Part shown: one piece after another, positions 19,469 to 28,760 of the stretch | Position numbering within the stretch: the stretch's first letter is position 1 | Layout of the letters: each line of letters starts with the position of its first letter | Source of the DNA: Candidatus Crickella caballi | Lineage (GTDB): Bacteria; Bacillota; Clostridia; Peptostreptococcales; Anaerovoracaceae | DNA: 64,000 nt | Direction: 5' to 3' | Assembly (NCBI GenBank): GCA_018064665.1 | Contig: JAGHUV010000018.1 | Location: 1-64,000, forward strand | Made by a program: the position numbers and the translations under genes | Notes under the pieces: generated by a model | Database searches by the model: none | Told to the model about the DNA's origin: nothing | What the model saw: only the letters and a program-made list of their open reading frames with translations

Positions 19469-19789
19469 ATGGCAAGAAAGTCTAATAATATTGGAGGTAT
19501 AGATATGAGCAAAGCGGGCAGAAGTATTGGTGGAGAATTAGCAGCTGATCTGCTTAAGGCTCTTGCTGTGGGTCTTGTTGGCGGAATTGCAACTATTGCA
19601 GGCGCTCAGAAGGCCGGTGAGGGAATCGAGAAGCTTCAGGAAAGATGGGAGCAGCTCTCTGAAGAAGAACAGGCAAGATACAGAAAAGCAGTCGAAGAAG
19701 CAACAGCTAACGATATCGACATCGACTATACAATAGGCAATGAAATTGAGGCGGAATATATGCTTCATGATGGCAAGGAGGAAGAATAA
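19469..19789 (+). CDS. hypothetical small protein (Gly/Ala-rich hydrophobic segment plus acidic C-terminus)
   Basis: 106 aa, SD ggaggt; second SD/ATG at 19505 (MSKAGRS). Confidence 0.6.
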   Translation: MARKSNNIGGIDMSKAGRSIGGELAADLLKALAVGLVGGIATIAGAQKAGEGIEKLQERWEQLSEEEQARYRKAVEEATANDIDIDYTIGNEIEAEYMLHDGKEEE

Positions 19790-19791
19790 TA

Positions 19792-20472
19792 ATGTTAAGT
19801 GCATTTAGCGCATATAACGCGTACACAGGCGGTGATACATCTATGATACAGATGATTGCTGTCGTTGCAATGTATGTGGGACTTTGGAAGGTTTTCGAGA
19901 AAGCCGGAACAGAAGGCTGGCGCGGAATTATTCCGATTTACAATTACTATAAGATTTTCGAACTTACTGCAGGTAATGGCTGGCTCTTCCTTATTTGCTG
20001 CATTCCTGTTGTCGGAAACGTTTTCATGGGCTACTGCGTGGCCAAAGCGTTCGGTAAGAGCCAGGGCTTCATGATCGGACTCATGATTTTACCGTTCATA
20101 TTCATACCGATGCTCGGATTTGACGATTCAAGATACTATGGCCCAATGGGAGTAAGCGATTCAAGAACTACAGAGGCAAGAAGTGCAAGCACAGTCAGCT
20201 TCGATGTGAAGAAGAATACTCCTGATGAATCTACAGTAAGCTTTGACGTTGAAGAAGCAGATGATGTAGAGGAAGTCAAGCCGGTTGAAGTAGAGACAGT
20301 AGAAGAAATTAAACCTGTTGATGCAGAACCGGTAAAGAGTGAGCCTGTAGAAGACGTGAATGTATTCGAGGTAGAGGAAATCAAGACTGTTGATGCAGAG
20401 ACAATCAAGAACGAACCTGATGAAGAAGTAAAGGTAATCGAGCTTGAAGAAATCAATAACGACGCTGAATAA
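19792..20472 (+). CDS. DUF5684-like membrane protein with acidic repetitive tail
   Basis: KAGTEGWRGIIPIYNYYKIFELTAGNGWLFLICCIPVVGNVF; VEEIKPVDAEPVKSEPVEDV repeats. Confidence 0.7.
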   Translation: MLSAFSAYNAYTGGDTSMIQMIAVVAMYVGLWKVFEKAGTEGWRGIIPIYNYYKIFELTAGNGWLFLICCIPVVGNVFMGYCVAKAFGKSQGFMIGLMILPFIFIPMLGFDDSRYYGPMGVSDSRTTEARSASTVSFDVKKNTPDESTVSFDVEEADDVEEVKPVEVETVEEIKPVDAEPVKSEPVEDVNVFEVEEIKTVDAETIKNEPDEEVKVIELEEINNDAE

Positions 20473-20572
20473 TCTCGGCGCCGGATAACATTGCTCAATT
20501 CCGACTGATTTCACAACATGACTCGGCGGAAAACATAACTATCCCAATGTGAAGTATAAACGGAGGTTAACA

Positions 20573-21184
20573 ATGAAGGATAACGTGAAGAAAATGCTCG
20601 TCCTTGTAATGGCAATTGCAATGACCGTTGCTCTGTGTGCGTGCGGAAGCAAAGAGTCAGAGGAAGAAACAGGAATGGCTAATCCTATCATAACAGTTGC
20701 AGATGCAAGTGAGCTCACAGAAGCAACAGGCATTAGCCTCGATGCACCGGAAGGCGCAACAGATGTAGCTTATGCATATTGCCAGCCTGAAGATGGAACG
20801 ATTGAGTTTGCACAGGTAACATTTACCTTGGATGGAAATGAGTTCTGCTACAGAGCAAAGGATTCAGGAGATATTACAGAGATCACTGCAAGCTCAGATG
20901 AAAATGCCAGCACAGATGACCTTATGAGTGCTCTTGAGAATGGAACCAATATCGGAGCAGAGCTTGCGGGCATGAACTATGAGTGGAAATCGGCAGGAAC
21001 TGTTGTTGTGCAGGAAAGAGCCGGCGTTTGCGCATTCAATAAGAAGGGACCTGGATTTATAGCATGGCTTGACGTAGCACCTGGATTCCTTTACAGCCTG
21101 AGCATGGATGATAATGCAACTCAGGATGTTCTCACGGATGTAGCAAATAAGTCATTTGTTCCAATGCAGGGCGAAGTAGGCTAG
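20573..21184 (+). CDS. hypothetical lipoprotein
   Basis: SD ggagg before ATG at 20573; MKDNVKKMLVLVMAIAMTVALCACGSKE signal and lipobox-like Cys. Confidence 0.75.
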   Translation: MKDNVKKMLVLVMAIAMTVALCACGSKESEEETGMANPIITVADASELTEATGISLDAPEGATDVAYAYCQPEDGTIEFAQVTFTLDGNEFCYRAKDSGDITEITASSDENASTDDLMSALENGTNIGAELAGMNYEWKSAGTVVVQERAGVCAFNKKGPGFIAWLDVAPGFLYSLSMDDNATQDVLTDVANKSFVPMQGEVG

Positions 21185-21295
21185 AAACACTTGTCTGGCC
21201 AAAGATAGTTGCTGTATAGAATCGGAAGACAATTGCATTTAAAAAACACATTCATTGCGATTATAGCAGTTGATAATAAGATTTAAAAAATAGAG

Positions 21296-21327
21296 AAAAA
21301 TCGGAGGGGTTACCTCCGATTTTTTTG
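21296..21327 (+). terminator. intrinsic terminator
   Basis: aaaaatcggagg-ggtta-cctccgattttttt. Confidence 0.85.
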
Positions 21328-21351
21328 CTGCATTTTATATTTTGCCTCGTT

Positions 21352-21622
21352 TGCCCTCGCTTTTGGAACATGAAACGCTCAAATCCTTGAAAATAAAAAG
21401 AAAAATTCCAAAGCAAGCTCAATGTGAGGAGCGATACGTTTCGAGAGAAAAATAAAATTGGAACATGAAACGCTCAAAACCTTGAAATTTCACGAATTTG
21501 TTCCAATTTTATGCCGACTCGACAAATGATGGACGCTTTGTCGAGTGATTTGTAAGAGAAAATTGGAATTTTGGAATTTAATTTCAACGTTTTCAGGGAT
21601 CCATGTTCCAAAAGTGAGGGCA
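21352..21622. repeat. TIR-bounded non-coding element, family 1 copy 1 (271 bp)
   Basis: TGCCCTCGCTTTTGGAACATG ... CATGTTCCAAAAGTGAGGGCA; related to 42954-43236. Confidence 0.85.
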
Positions 21623-21745
21623 TGCCGGTTCGGCCCATACGTGTAATAGAGGGATGTTCCAATGCGATTACGATATGGGTTCTGATATTGCCTGTTTTAT
21701 GATCTATTCTTATGGCTTTCGACCCTATTCTTATGGTCTCCTACT

Positions 21746-22129
21746 CTAATATTTTTTCTTATTCTTATGTTCATCTACATATCTGCATATTGCCAGATAT
21801 GTGTCATTGCTGATAACGTGCTCGATCTTGCAGGCATCTTCCTCGGCAAGTTCCATTTCAACACCGAGAAGGTAAAGAAATTCGACCAAAGCCGTATGTC
21901 TTGCGTAGGTTCGCTCTGCAATTACTCTACCCGGCGGGGTAAGCGTTATCGGACCATTTGAATCCATTCTGATATAGCCGCTTTCCTTAAGCCTTTTAAC
22001 CGCGTAGGAGACACTGGGCTTGGTAACTCCAAGGTGCTTGGCTATATCTATTGATTTGATGTAACCGTGCTTTTTCTCGAGGATTAGCATGGTTTCCAGA
22101 TAATCTTCTGCGGATTGCTGAATTTTCAT
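21746..22129 (-). CDS. MntR/DtxR-family metal-dependent transcriptional regulator
   Basis: MKIQQSAEDYLETMLILEKKHGYIKSIDIAKHLGVTKPSVSYAVKRLKESGYI; internal ATG with aggag SD preferred over the track start. Confidence 0.85.
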   Translation of the reverse strand: MKIQQSAEDYLETMLILEKKHGYIKSIDIAKHLGVTKPSVSYAVKRLKESGYIRMDSNGPITLTPPGRVIAERTYARHTALVEFLYLLGVEMELAEEDACKIEHVISNDTYLAICRYVDEHKNKKKY

Positions 22130-22206
22130 TATGTTCTCCTGACTTAACACAGAAAGTGGAAAAGTTAGAGCATCTAACTTTTGAAAAAATTTTAGCACTT
22201 TTTTAC

Positions 22207-22267
22207 TTGACAGACAAGGAAGTATAGTTTAATATATAAATGAAAATGATAATGATTATTATTTTCA
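22207..22267 (+). promoter_or_regulatory. sigma70-type promoter overlapped downstream by a Fur/PerR-type palindrome
   Basis: TTGACA-N17-TAATAT (22207-22235); TGAAAATGATAAT-g-ATTATTATTTTCA at 22241-22267. Confidence 0.75.
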
Positions 22268-22308
22268 ACAAAGATATGCAAATGACAATAAATCAAAAAA
22301 GGAAATAG

Positions 22309-22689
22309 ATGGTTAAGTACAGTAGACAGAGAGAAGCAATTAAGAATAAGCTTGTAGGCAGAACGGATCACCCTACTGCTGAGACTCTGTATGCAGAGCT
22401 TAAAACGGAAATGCCTAACCTCAGTGTAGCTACTGTTTACAGGAATCTTAACCAGCTGGAACAGTGGGGTGAAGTCAACAGAATAACTGTTGAAGGTGCT
22501 ACAAGGTTCGATCCTAATACAGATCCGCATTCACATTTCTTCTGCAGGAAATGTGGCGCGGTAATCGATATGCCGGACGAGGATATAGAGATAAGAAGAA
22601 TTGCACAGGCAGGGTTTGGAGGAAGAATCGAGCTCAGCACATCGCATTTCTACGGTGTATGTCCTAAATGTTTGGATATAGACAGTTAA
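22309..22689 (+). CDS. Fur-family regulator, PerR-like
   Basis: [33 protein letters not shown]...CPKC. Confidence 0.9.
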   Translation: MVKYSRQREAIKNKLVGRTDHPTAETLYAELKTEMPNLSVATVYRNLNQLEQWGEVNRITVEGATRFDPNTDPHSHFFCRKCGAVIDMPDEDIEIRRIAQAGFGGRIELSTSHFYGVCPKCLDIDS

Positions 22690-22759
22690 TCACCGAAGGC
22701 ATTGGCCAGCGGGAACAATAACAATAATTCTAATAGAAATATACGAGGAGGTATTAATT

Positions 22760-23344
22760 ATGGCAAAATGGGTTTGCAGCGTATGCGGTTATGTTTATGA
22801 GGGAGACAAGGCTCCGGAAGAATGTCCTGTATGCCACGTTGGAGCAGATAAGTTTATCGAGCAGAAGGGTGAAATGAGCCTGGCAGCAGAGCACGAATAC
22901 GGAATTTATGCAAAGACAGTTAAGAACAATGCTGATATTTCAGAGGAAGACAAGAAGTACATCTATGATCAGCTGGTAGCTAATTTCCAGGGTGAGTGCA
23001 GCGAGGTTGGTATGTATCTGTGCATGGCAAGAATCGCACACAGAGAAGGATATCCTGAAGTTGGTCTCTATTGGGAGAAGGCTGCTTGGGAAGAGGCTGA
23101 GCACGCAAGCAAGTTCGCAGAGCTCCTCGGTGAGGATCTTGAGCCTAACATGAAGGCTACAACTAAGGACAATCTGGCTTGGAGAGTTGACTGTGAGTAT
23201 GGTGCAACAGCAGGAAAGACAGAGCTCGCATCCAAGGCAAAGCAGCTGAATCTTGATGCTATTCACGACACAGTTCATGAGATGGCTAGAGACGAGGCTA
23301 GACACGGAAAGGCTCTCGAGGGTCTTCTGAAGAGATATTTCTAA
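22760..23344 (+). CDS. reverse rubrerythrin (N-terminal rubredoxin domain plus ferritin-like domain)
   Basis: [52 protein letters not shown]. Confidence 0.92.
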   Translation: MAKWVCSVCGYVYEGDKAPEECPVCHVGADKFIEQKGEMSLAAEHEYGIYAKTVKNNADISEEDKKYIYDQLVANFQGECSEVGMYLCMARIAHREGYPEVGLYWEKAAWEEAEHASKFAELLGEDLEPNMKATTKDNLAWRVDCEYGATAGKTELASKAKQLNLDAIHDTVHEMARDEARHGKALEGLLKRYF

Positions 23345-23399
23345 AGAAATCTTTCGAAGCGTTCTATCATTGGAGAATGAATCATAGGGAGATGATACT

Positions 23400-23564
23400 A
23401 TGAATAATACAGTAGTAAAGAATGAGAATGGACTTGTGGGAAATGGCGTAGGATTCGAGAGAATCAGAAGAATTACCGGATACCTCGTTGGAACACTTGA
23501 TCGCTTCAACAACGGCAAGAGAGCTGAAGTTGATGACAGAGTAAAGCACAGTCTGTCGAGATAG
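23400..23564 (+). CDS. 54-aa NrdD C-terminal (glycyl-radical-like) mini-protein, upstream copy
   Basis: MNNTVVKNENGLVGNGVGFERIRRITGYLVGTLDRFNNGKRAEVDDRVKHSLSR*; SD gggag; not in ORF track. Confidence 0.85.
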   Translation: MNNTVVKNENGLVGNGVGFERIRRITGYLVGTLDRFNNGKRAEVDDRVKHSLSR

Positions 23565-23578
23565 GAACAATAAGAAGG

Positions 23579-23631
23579 CCGGACGGAAAATCAGCTGAAA
23601 ATCAGCTTGATATTCCGTCCGATTTTTTTTG
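23579..23631 (+). terminator. intrinsic terminator after rubrerythrin/mini-NrdD unit
   Basis: cggacggaa...ttccgtccgatttttttt. Confidence 0.8.
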
Positions 23632-23698
23632 ATTTTTTTTAATACATGAAAACCGCAAAAAACAGAACATGGCATATTGACGGAGCTGCATGATTTGA

Positions 23699-23757
23699 CT
23701 ACAATATATTGTGTTCGGAATTACGTTTTATTTCAAATAAAACACAATATATAGTAT
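23699..23757 (+). promoter_or_regulatory. pair of NrdR-box-like sites upstream of nrdD
   Basis: ctacaatatattgtgt (23699-23714) and acacaatatatagtat (23742-23757), 43 bp apart. Confidence 0.75.
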
Positions 23758-23813
23758 CGATAACGGATGCAGTAAGAAACAAGAAGTAAGAAAACAGTAA
23801 CAAGGGGAAGAAT

Positions 23814-26087
23814 ATGAAGACTATTATCAAGAGAGACGGTACAGAGGTTCCTTTCGACGAGTATAAGATATTCAATGCGGTATATGCTGCTAACAAGGCA
23901 GTCGATGGCGAGAAGATGACCAGCATCGACTTTACATATATCACTAAGAAGGTACTGGAGCAGCTCGAGGGAGAGACTTGCACAGTTGAGCAGGTACAGG
24001 ACATTGTTGAGCAGATGCTCATCAGATATGACTATGAGAAAACTGCTAAGGCATACATTCTTTATCGTGCAGAGCATGCTAAGATCAGAGAAGCAGAGTC
24101 CGATCTGATGAATATCTATAACGAGCTTACATATTCGTATTCCAAGGATGCAGATATCAAGAGAGAAAATGCCAATATCGATGGAGATACATCGATGGGT
24201 ACAATGCTCAAGTACGGTTCCGAGGGAGCTAAGTACTTTGTAGACAATTATGTTCTTCCTAAAGATATAGCTAAAGCACACATCAACGGAGACATCCACA
24301 TTCACGATAAGGATTTCTATATGCTGACAGAGACATGCTGCCAGATCGATCTTATCAAGCTCTTCAAGGATGGCTTCTGCACAGGTCACGGATATCTGAG
24401 AGAGCCACAGTCAATCATGAGCTACGCTTCACTCGCCTGCATTGCAATTCAGGCTAACCAGAACGAGATGCACGGTGGACAGTCAGTACCTAACTTTGAC
24501 TATTCAATGGCTCCCGGCGTTGCAAGATCGTACATTAAGGAGTATTACGCTGCACTGACAGAGATTCTTGCTGCCAAAGCAGACATGAGCTATGATGCTG
24601 CCAAGGCGGTCGCTGACAAGATCAGAAGAGAGACTGTTGCACCGACAATCACAATGGGTGAAGCATATGGCGAGGAACTCGGCAAGTGGTATGATAAGGA
24701 GGGCAACGGAAAGTTCAGTAGAGAGACTCTCGTTTCCTGCAATAAGCAGGCTGCAGAATCTGCTCTTGCAAGAACTGACAAGCTCACATATCAGGCAATG
24801 GAGGCATTGATTCACAACCTGAATACAATGAATTCAAGAGCAGGTGCTCAGGTACCGTTCAGCTCGGTAAACTTTGGTACAGATACAACTCCTGAGGGCA
24901 GAATGGTTATCAAGAACCTGCTGCTCGCAACAGAGGCAGGACTCGGTAACGGCGAGACACCTATTTTCCCTGTACAGATTTTCAAGGTTAAGGAAGGAAT
25001 CAACTACAATCCTGAGGATCCAAACTACGACCTCTTCAAGCTGGCTATCAGATGCAGCGCAAAGAGACTCTTCCCTAACTTCAGCTTCCTTGACGCTCCG
25101 TTCAACAAGAAGTTCTACAGAGAAGGTGATTACAACAGCGAGGTTGCATACATGGGATGCCGTACAAGAGTTATGGCTAACAACTATGATCCAAGCAAAG
25201 CGGTTGTATGCGGAAGAGGAAACCTTTCCTTCACATCAATCAATCTGCCACGTATAGGAATCGAGTCCGCAAGAGATTGGGAGGTATTCTATAAGAAGCT
25301 GGATGCTATGCTTGATCTCGTTTCAAGGCAGCTCCTGCACAGATTCAAGATTCAGTGCACTAAGAGAGGACGCAATTATCCGTTCCTCATGGGACAGGGA
25401 ATCTGGATCGACTCTGACAATATCGGACCGGATGACGGCGTTGCTGAGATTCTGAAGCACGGCACTCTGTCAATCGGATTCATCGGTCTTGCTGAAACAA
25501 TGAAGGCAATGACAGGCAAGCACCACGGTGAGGATGAGGCAGTAAGAGCCAAAGCGTTCGAGGTTATTACTCACATGAGAGACTACTGCGACAGGAAGTC
25601 GGCTGAGACAGGCCTCAACTTCACGCTCCTGGCTACACCTGCAGAGGGACTTTCCGGAAGATTTGTCAAGATTGACGCTGAGAAGTACGGTAAGATTCCT
25701 GGAGTAACAGACAGAAATTACTACACTAACTCATTCCATGTTCCTGTATATTATCCAATTGGAGCATTTGATAAGATCGCTATCGAGGCACCTTATCATG
25801 ATTTGACTAATGCAGGTCATATCAGCTATGTTGAGCTGGATGGAGATACAGCTAAGAACCCGGAAGCCTTCGAATCGGTTATCAGATATATGAAGGAAGC
25901 CGGCATCGGATATGGATCAGTTAACCACCCCGTAGACAGAGATCCTGTTTGCGGATACACAGGTGTTATTGACGAAGTATGCCCACGCTGCGGACGTAGA
26001 GAGGGAGAAGCAATCTCAATAGAGAGACTCAATGAGCTTAGAATGAAATTCCCTAGTGTACCGGTACCATGCGACTGCACACACTAG
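23814..26087 (+). CDS. nrdD: anaerobic ribonucleoside-triphosphate reductase catalytic chain, lacking the C-terminal glycyl-radical segment
   Basis: ATP-cone N-terminus, NrdD core (GHGYLREPQSIMSYASLACIAIQANQNEMHGGQSVPNFDY), C-terminal Zn ribbon CGYTGVIDEVCPRCGR then end. Confidence 0.93.
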   Translation: MKTIIKRDGTEVPFDEYKIFNAVYAANKAVDGEKMTSIDFTYITKKVLEQLEGETCTVEQVQDIVEQMLIRYDYEKTAKAYILYRAEHAKIREAESDLMNIYNELTYSYSKDADIKRENANIDGDTSMGTMLKYGSEGAKYFVDNYVLPKDIAKAHINGDIHIHDKDFYMLTETCCQIDLIKLFKDGFCTGHGYLREPQSIMSYASLACIAIQANQNEMHGGQSVPNFDYSMAPGVARSYIKEYYAALTEILAAKADMSYDAAKAVADKIRRETVAPTITMGEAYGEELGKWYDKEGNGKFSRETLVSCNKQAAESALARTDKLTYQAMEALIHNLNTMNSRAGAQVPFSSVNFGTDTTPEGRMVIKNLLLATEAGLGNGETPIFPVQIFKVKEGINYNPEDPNYDLFKLAIRCSAKRLFPNFSFLDAPFNKKFYREGDYNSEVAYMGCRTRVMANNYDPSKAVVCGRGNLSFTSINLPRIGIESARDWEVFYKKLDAMLDLVSRQLLHRFKIQCTKRGRNYPFLMGQGIWIDSDNIGPDDGVAEILKHGTLSIGFIGLAETMKAMTGKHHGEDEAVRAKAFEVITHMRDYCDRKSAETGLNFTLLATPAEGLSGRFVKIDAEKYGKIPGVTDRNYYTNSFHVPVYYPIGAFDKIAIEAPYHDLTNAGHISYVELDGDTAKNPEAFESVIRYMKEAGIGYGSVNHPVDRDPVCGYTGVIDEVCPRCGRREGEAISIERLNELRMKFPSVPVPCDCTH

Positions 26088-26105
26088 AAGATAAGGAGAA
26101 GACGG

Positions 26106-26276
26106 ATGAATAATACAGTAGTAAAGAATGAAAACGGACTCGTAGGAGAAGGCATAGGATTCGAGAGAATCAGAAGAATCACAGGATACCTCGTAGGTAC
26201 ACTCGATCGTTTCAACAACGGCAAGAGAGCCGAAGTAAATGACAGAGTTAAACACGGTCTGACTAAGAATAACTAA
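26106..26276 (+). CDS. 56-aa NrdD C-terminal (glycyl-radical-like) mini-protein, downstream copy
   Basis: MNNTVVKNENGLVGEGIGFERIRRITGYLVGTLDRFNNGKRAEVNDRVKHGLTKNN*; not in ORF track. Confidence 0.85.
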   Translation: MNNTVVKNENGLVGEGIGFERIRRITGYLVGTLDRFNNGKRAEVNDRVKHGLTKNN

Positions 26277-26287
26277 AACAGAAGGGT

Positions 26288-27046
26288 ATGACGATGAGAT
26301 ATGTAACGTTTGGCAACGGGGACAAGACTATGGTTGTTGTTCCCGGCCTTACAGTCGGATACGTCACAGATAATGCATCCGCTTTGCAGGATGCATTTTC
26401 TTCATTTGCAGAAGATTACACAGTATATATCTTTGATATACGTGACGATGTTCCTGACGGCTACGATATTGTCCGGATGAGTGAGGATCTTGCAGAAACA
26501 ATGACTGAGATGGGACTCAGAGATGTTTACATGTACGGCTGCTCTATGGGAGGAATTGAGAGCATGTACATTTCCGGCAAGCACCCTGAACTTGTAAGCA
26601 AAGTGGTTATTGCATCCTCAGCCGGCAGATCAAATGACAACTCGAATAGAGTATTTAACAGGTGGATAGAGCTTGCGAAAGCTAATGACAAACATGAGCT
26701 GGGCAAGAATATGGGAGAGTATATTTATTCCGAGGCATTTTATGAAGCGAACATGGAGGTACTGATTGCTTCGGTTGCGTGTCAGAGTGATGAATCAATT
26801 TCAAGATTTGTTAATACTGCCGGAGTATTAGTCAATTTCGATGTTTCTGAAGAGGCTGCGGCGATCAGGTGTCCTATACTTGTTCTTGGAAGTAAAGGGG
26901 ACAGGGTCATGACAGGGCAGGCTGCAGAAGAGATTGCCCGAATAACGGGTGGAGAGATGCTCATGTACGGACCGGAATATCCGCATGCAGTCTATGACGA
27001 AGCTCCCGACTTAATATCTCATGTCAAAGCATTCTTTGATAAGTAA
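26288..27046 (+). CDS. alpha/beta hydrolase
   Basis: YGCSMGGIESMYI nucleophile elbow; YPHAVYDEAP. Confidence 0.8.
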   Translation: MTMRYVTFGNGDKTMVVVPGLTVGYVTDNASALQDAFSSFAEDYTVYIFDIRDDVPDGYDIVRMSEDLAETMTEMGLRDVYMYGCSMGGIESMYISGKHPELVSKVVIASSAGRSNDNSNRVFNRWIELAKANDKHELGKNMGEYIYSEAFYEANMEVLIASVACQSDESISRFVNTAGVLVNFDVSEEAAAIRCPILVLGSKGDRVMTGQAAEEIARITGGEMLMYGPEYPHAVYDEAPDLISHVKAFFDK

Positions 27047-27136
27047 CAGAGGGCGAAAACGGCAAGTGAGCAACAGAATGCGAGTAACATCAGCTGTGAA
27101 GCAGCAGGCGAGTAATATAAGAAAAAACGGAAATTG

Positions 27137-27181
27137 AAAAAACGCTGCGACTGTTGAGAATTCAACGGTGCAGCGTTTTTG
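27137..27181. terminator. bidirectional terminator between convergent genes
   Basis: aaaaaacgctgc...gcagcgttttt. Confidence 0.8.
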
Positions 27182-27196
27182 TTATACTATATATTA

Positions 27197-27724
27197 CTAG
27201 AAATCCAGATCGAAGCTTGAACGGTACAGAACTATCTCGTCTGCTTCGCGAGTCTTGTTCAGATCGATAACTCGCTGGTTCTCTGAGCCTCTGTATGTGA
27301 GCTCGAGATTACGCTCCGCTTCTATGAAAGGACCGTCAACAAGTATGTCCATAAGTCCAAGGAACTCATTAGTGGCAGGATCATTACGATCAAGAAGCTG
27401 CTCATAGGTGTAGCCGCTATAGCTCATGAGATCAAGGCCCGCATCCTTGGCACGATGCGCAATCTCAAGCAGTGGCTCGACCTGACAGAATGGCTCTCCG
27501 CCGGAGAAGGTTATTCCCGTAACAGCCTTGCTTCGGCAGATGTCCTCCCAAAGCTCATCAATGCTGAGATCGTAGCCTGCTTCAAAATCATGTGACTGAG
27601 GATTATGACAGCCCGGACATTTGTGAGGGCAGCCCTGAACGAATATTACATATCTGAAGCCCGGACCATCAACTATGGATTCAGGTTCGGTTCCGCACAT
27701 TCTGACAATGTTTTTATTTGACAT
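27197..27724 (-). CDS. nrdG: anaerobic ribonucleotide reductase activating protein (radical SAM)
   Basis: SIVDGPGFRYVIFVQGCPHKCPGCHNPQSHDF; TFSGGEPF. Confidence 0.95.
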   Translation of the reverse strand: MSNKNIVRMCGTEPESIVDGPGFRYVIFVQGCPHKCPGCHNPQSHDFEAGYDLSIDELWEDICRSKAVTGITFSGGEPFCQVEPLLEIAHRAKDAGLDLMSYSGYTYEQLLDRNDPATNEFLGLMDILVDGPFIEAERNLELTYRGSENQRVIDLNKTREADEIVLYRSSFDLDF

Positions 27725-28655
27725 TTTTATTCTCCTTAAGATTAAGCTTGTTTGCCTCGGATGTCAGCTTCTTGGTGAAGTTTCCATAGACGCGAGTATT
27801 CTCATTCATGATAACAAATGCGTGCTCGTCTATGCTGTGAACGAGATCCATGAGAACATCGATCTCGTACTTGGAAATCATGACGCAGAGAATATAAGTA
27901 AGATCTTCAGTGTATGCGCCTTCGCCTTCCCAACGTGTAACGCCACGGCCGAGTGTGCTCATAATGAGGTCTGAAATACCTTCCTTCTTGGTGAATATCG
28001 TGGCCTGAACATTGATGTTCTGAATGAATACCTTATCGATCGAGAGGCTGATGATAGTCGAGTATATAAATGAATAAATAACGATTTTGATATCGTAAAC
28101 CAGGAAGCAGACTGCGTATATTGCGCAATTAATGATGATGCCGATAATGCCGACCTTGGCATTCGGATTGATTTTGGACAAAGCCGTTCCGACGATGTCC
28201 TGTCCGCCGCCCGAGGTGCCTCCGCGCATTACAAGTCCTGCACCGATTCCGGAGACGAGTCCGCCTACAACACAGGCTGTCAGATAGTCATCAAAAAGTG
28301 GTGCTTTGGCAACAGGAATGAGCGCCATTGACGCTGCGAGTACTCCGATGGAAAGCATGGAGGTAACGCAATATCTCTTACCGAGTGCCTTATATGCGAG
28401 TACGAAAAGAGGAATATTGATCGTATAGTAAATCAGACCGAGGTAATCCACGCCCGGAATCTGAGGCAGATGCAGAACCTCAAGGAAGAAGACTCTGAGA
28501 AGCTGTGCGATACCGGTGAAGCCGCCGTTGTACAGATGCATAGGTGTAATGATTCTGTTGACGGATGCTGCAGCCATAATATTGCCCACAACAACGAAGA
28601 AGATATTTTCCAGCTTGCGTTTCTGTTCGATGTTCATTGACTTGAGATTTTCCAA
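27714..28655 (-). CDS. YitT family membrane protein (DUF161 plus DUF2179)
   Basis: NRIITPMHLYNGGFTGIAQLL, GGTSGGGQDIVG; likely TTG start at 28655 with aggag SD; track start is upstream. Confidence 0.85.
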   Translation of the reverse strand: MENLKSMNIEQKRKLENIFFVVVGNIMAAASVNRIITPMHLYNGGFTGIAQLLRVFFLEVLHLPQIPGVDYLGLIYYTINIPLFVLAYKALGKRYCVTSMLSIGVLAASMALIPVAKAPLFDDYLTACVVGGLVSGIGAGLVMRGGTSGGGQDIVGTALSKINPNAKVGIIGIIINCAIYAVCFLVYDIKIVIYSFIYSTIISLSIDKVFIQNINVQATIFTKKEGISDLIMSTLGRGVTRWEGEGAYTEDLTYILCVMISKYEIDVLMDLVHSIDEHAFVIMNENTRVYGNFTKKLTSEANKLNLKENKNVK

Positions 28656-28760
28656 TTTTGTACTCCTGATAAGGCAGAATGGATATCCTGCAGATTCTGG
28701 TATGTCTTGCGCGTGCATTTTATATATTCAGAGCAATTTATTCGTGTATTTAAGAAAAAG

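Noticed and set aside
25921-26040. PVCGYTG in NrdD as the glycyl-radical site
   Set aside because: It is the first half of the CxxC...CPRC zinc ribbon, lacking the preceding Arg-Val/Ile of the glycyl-radical motif.
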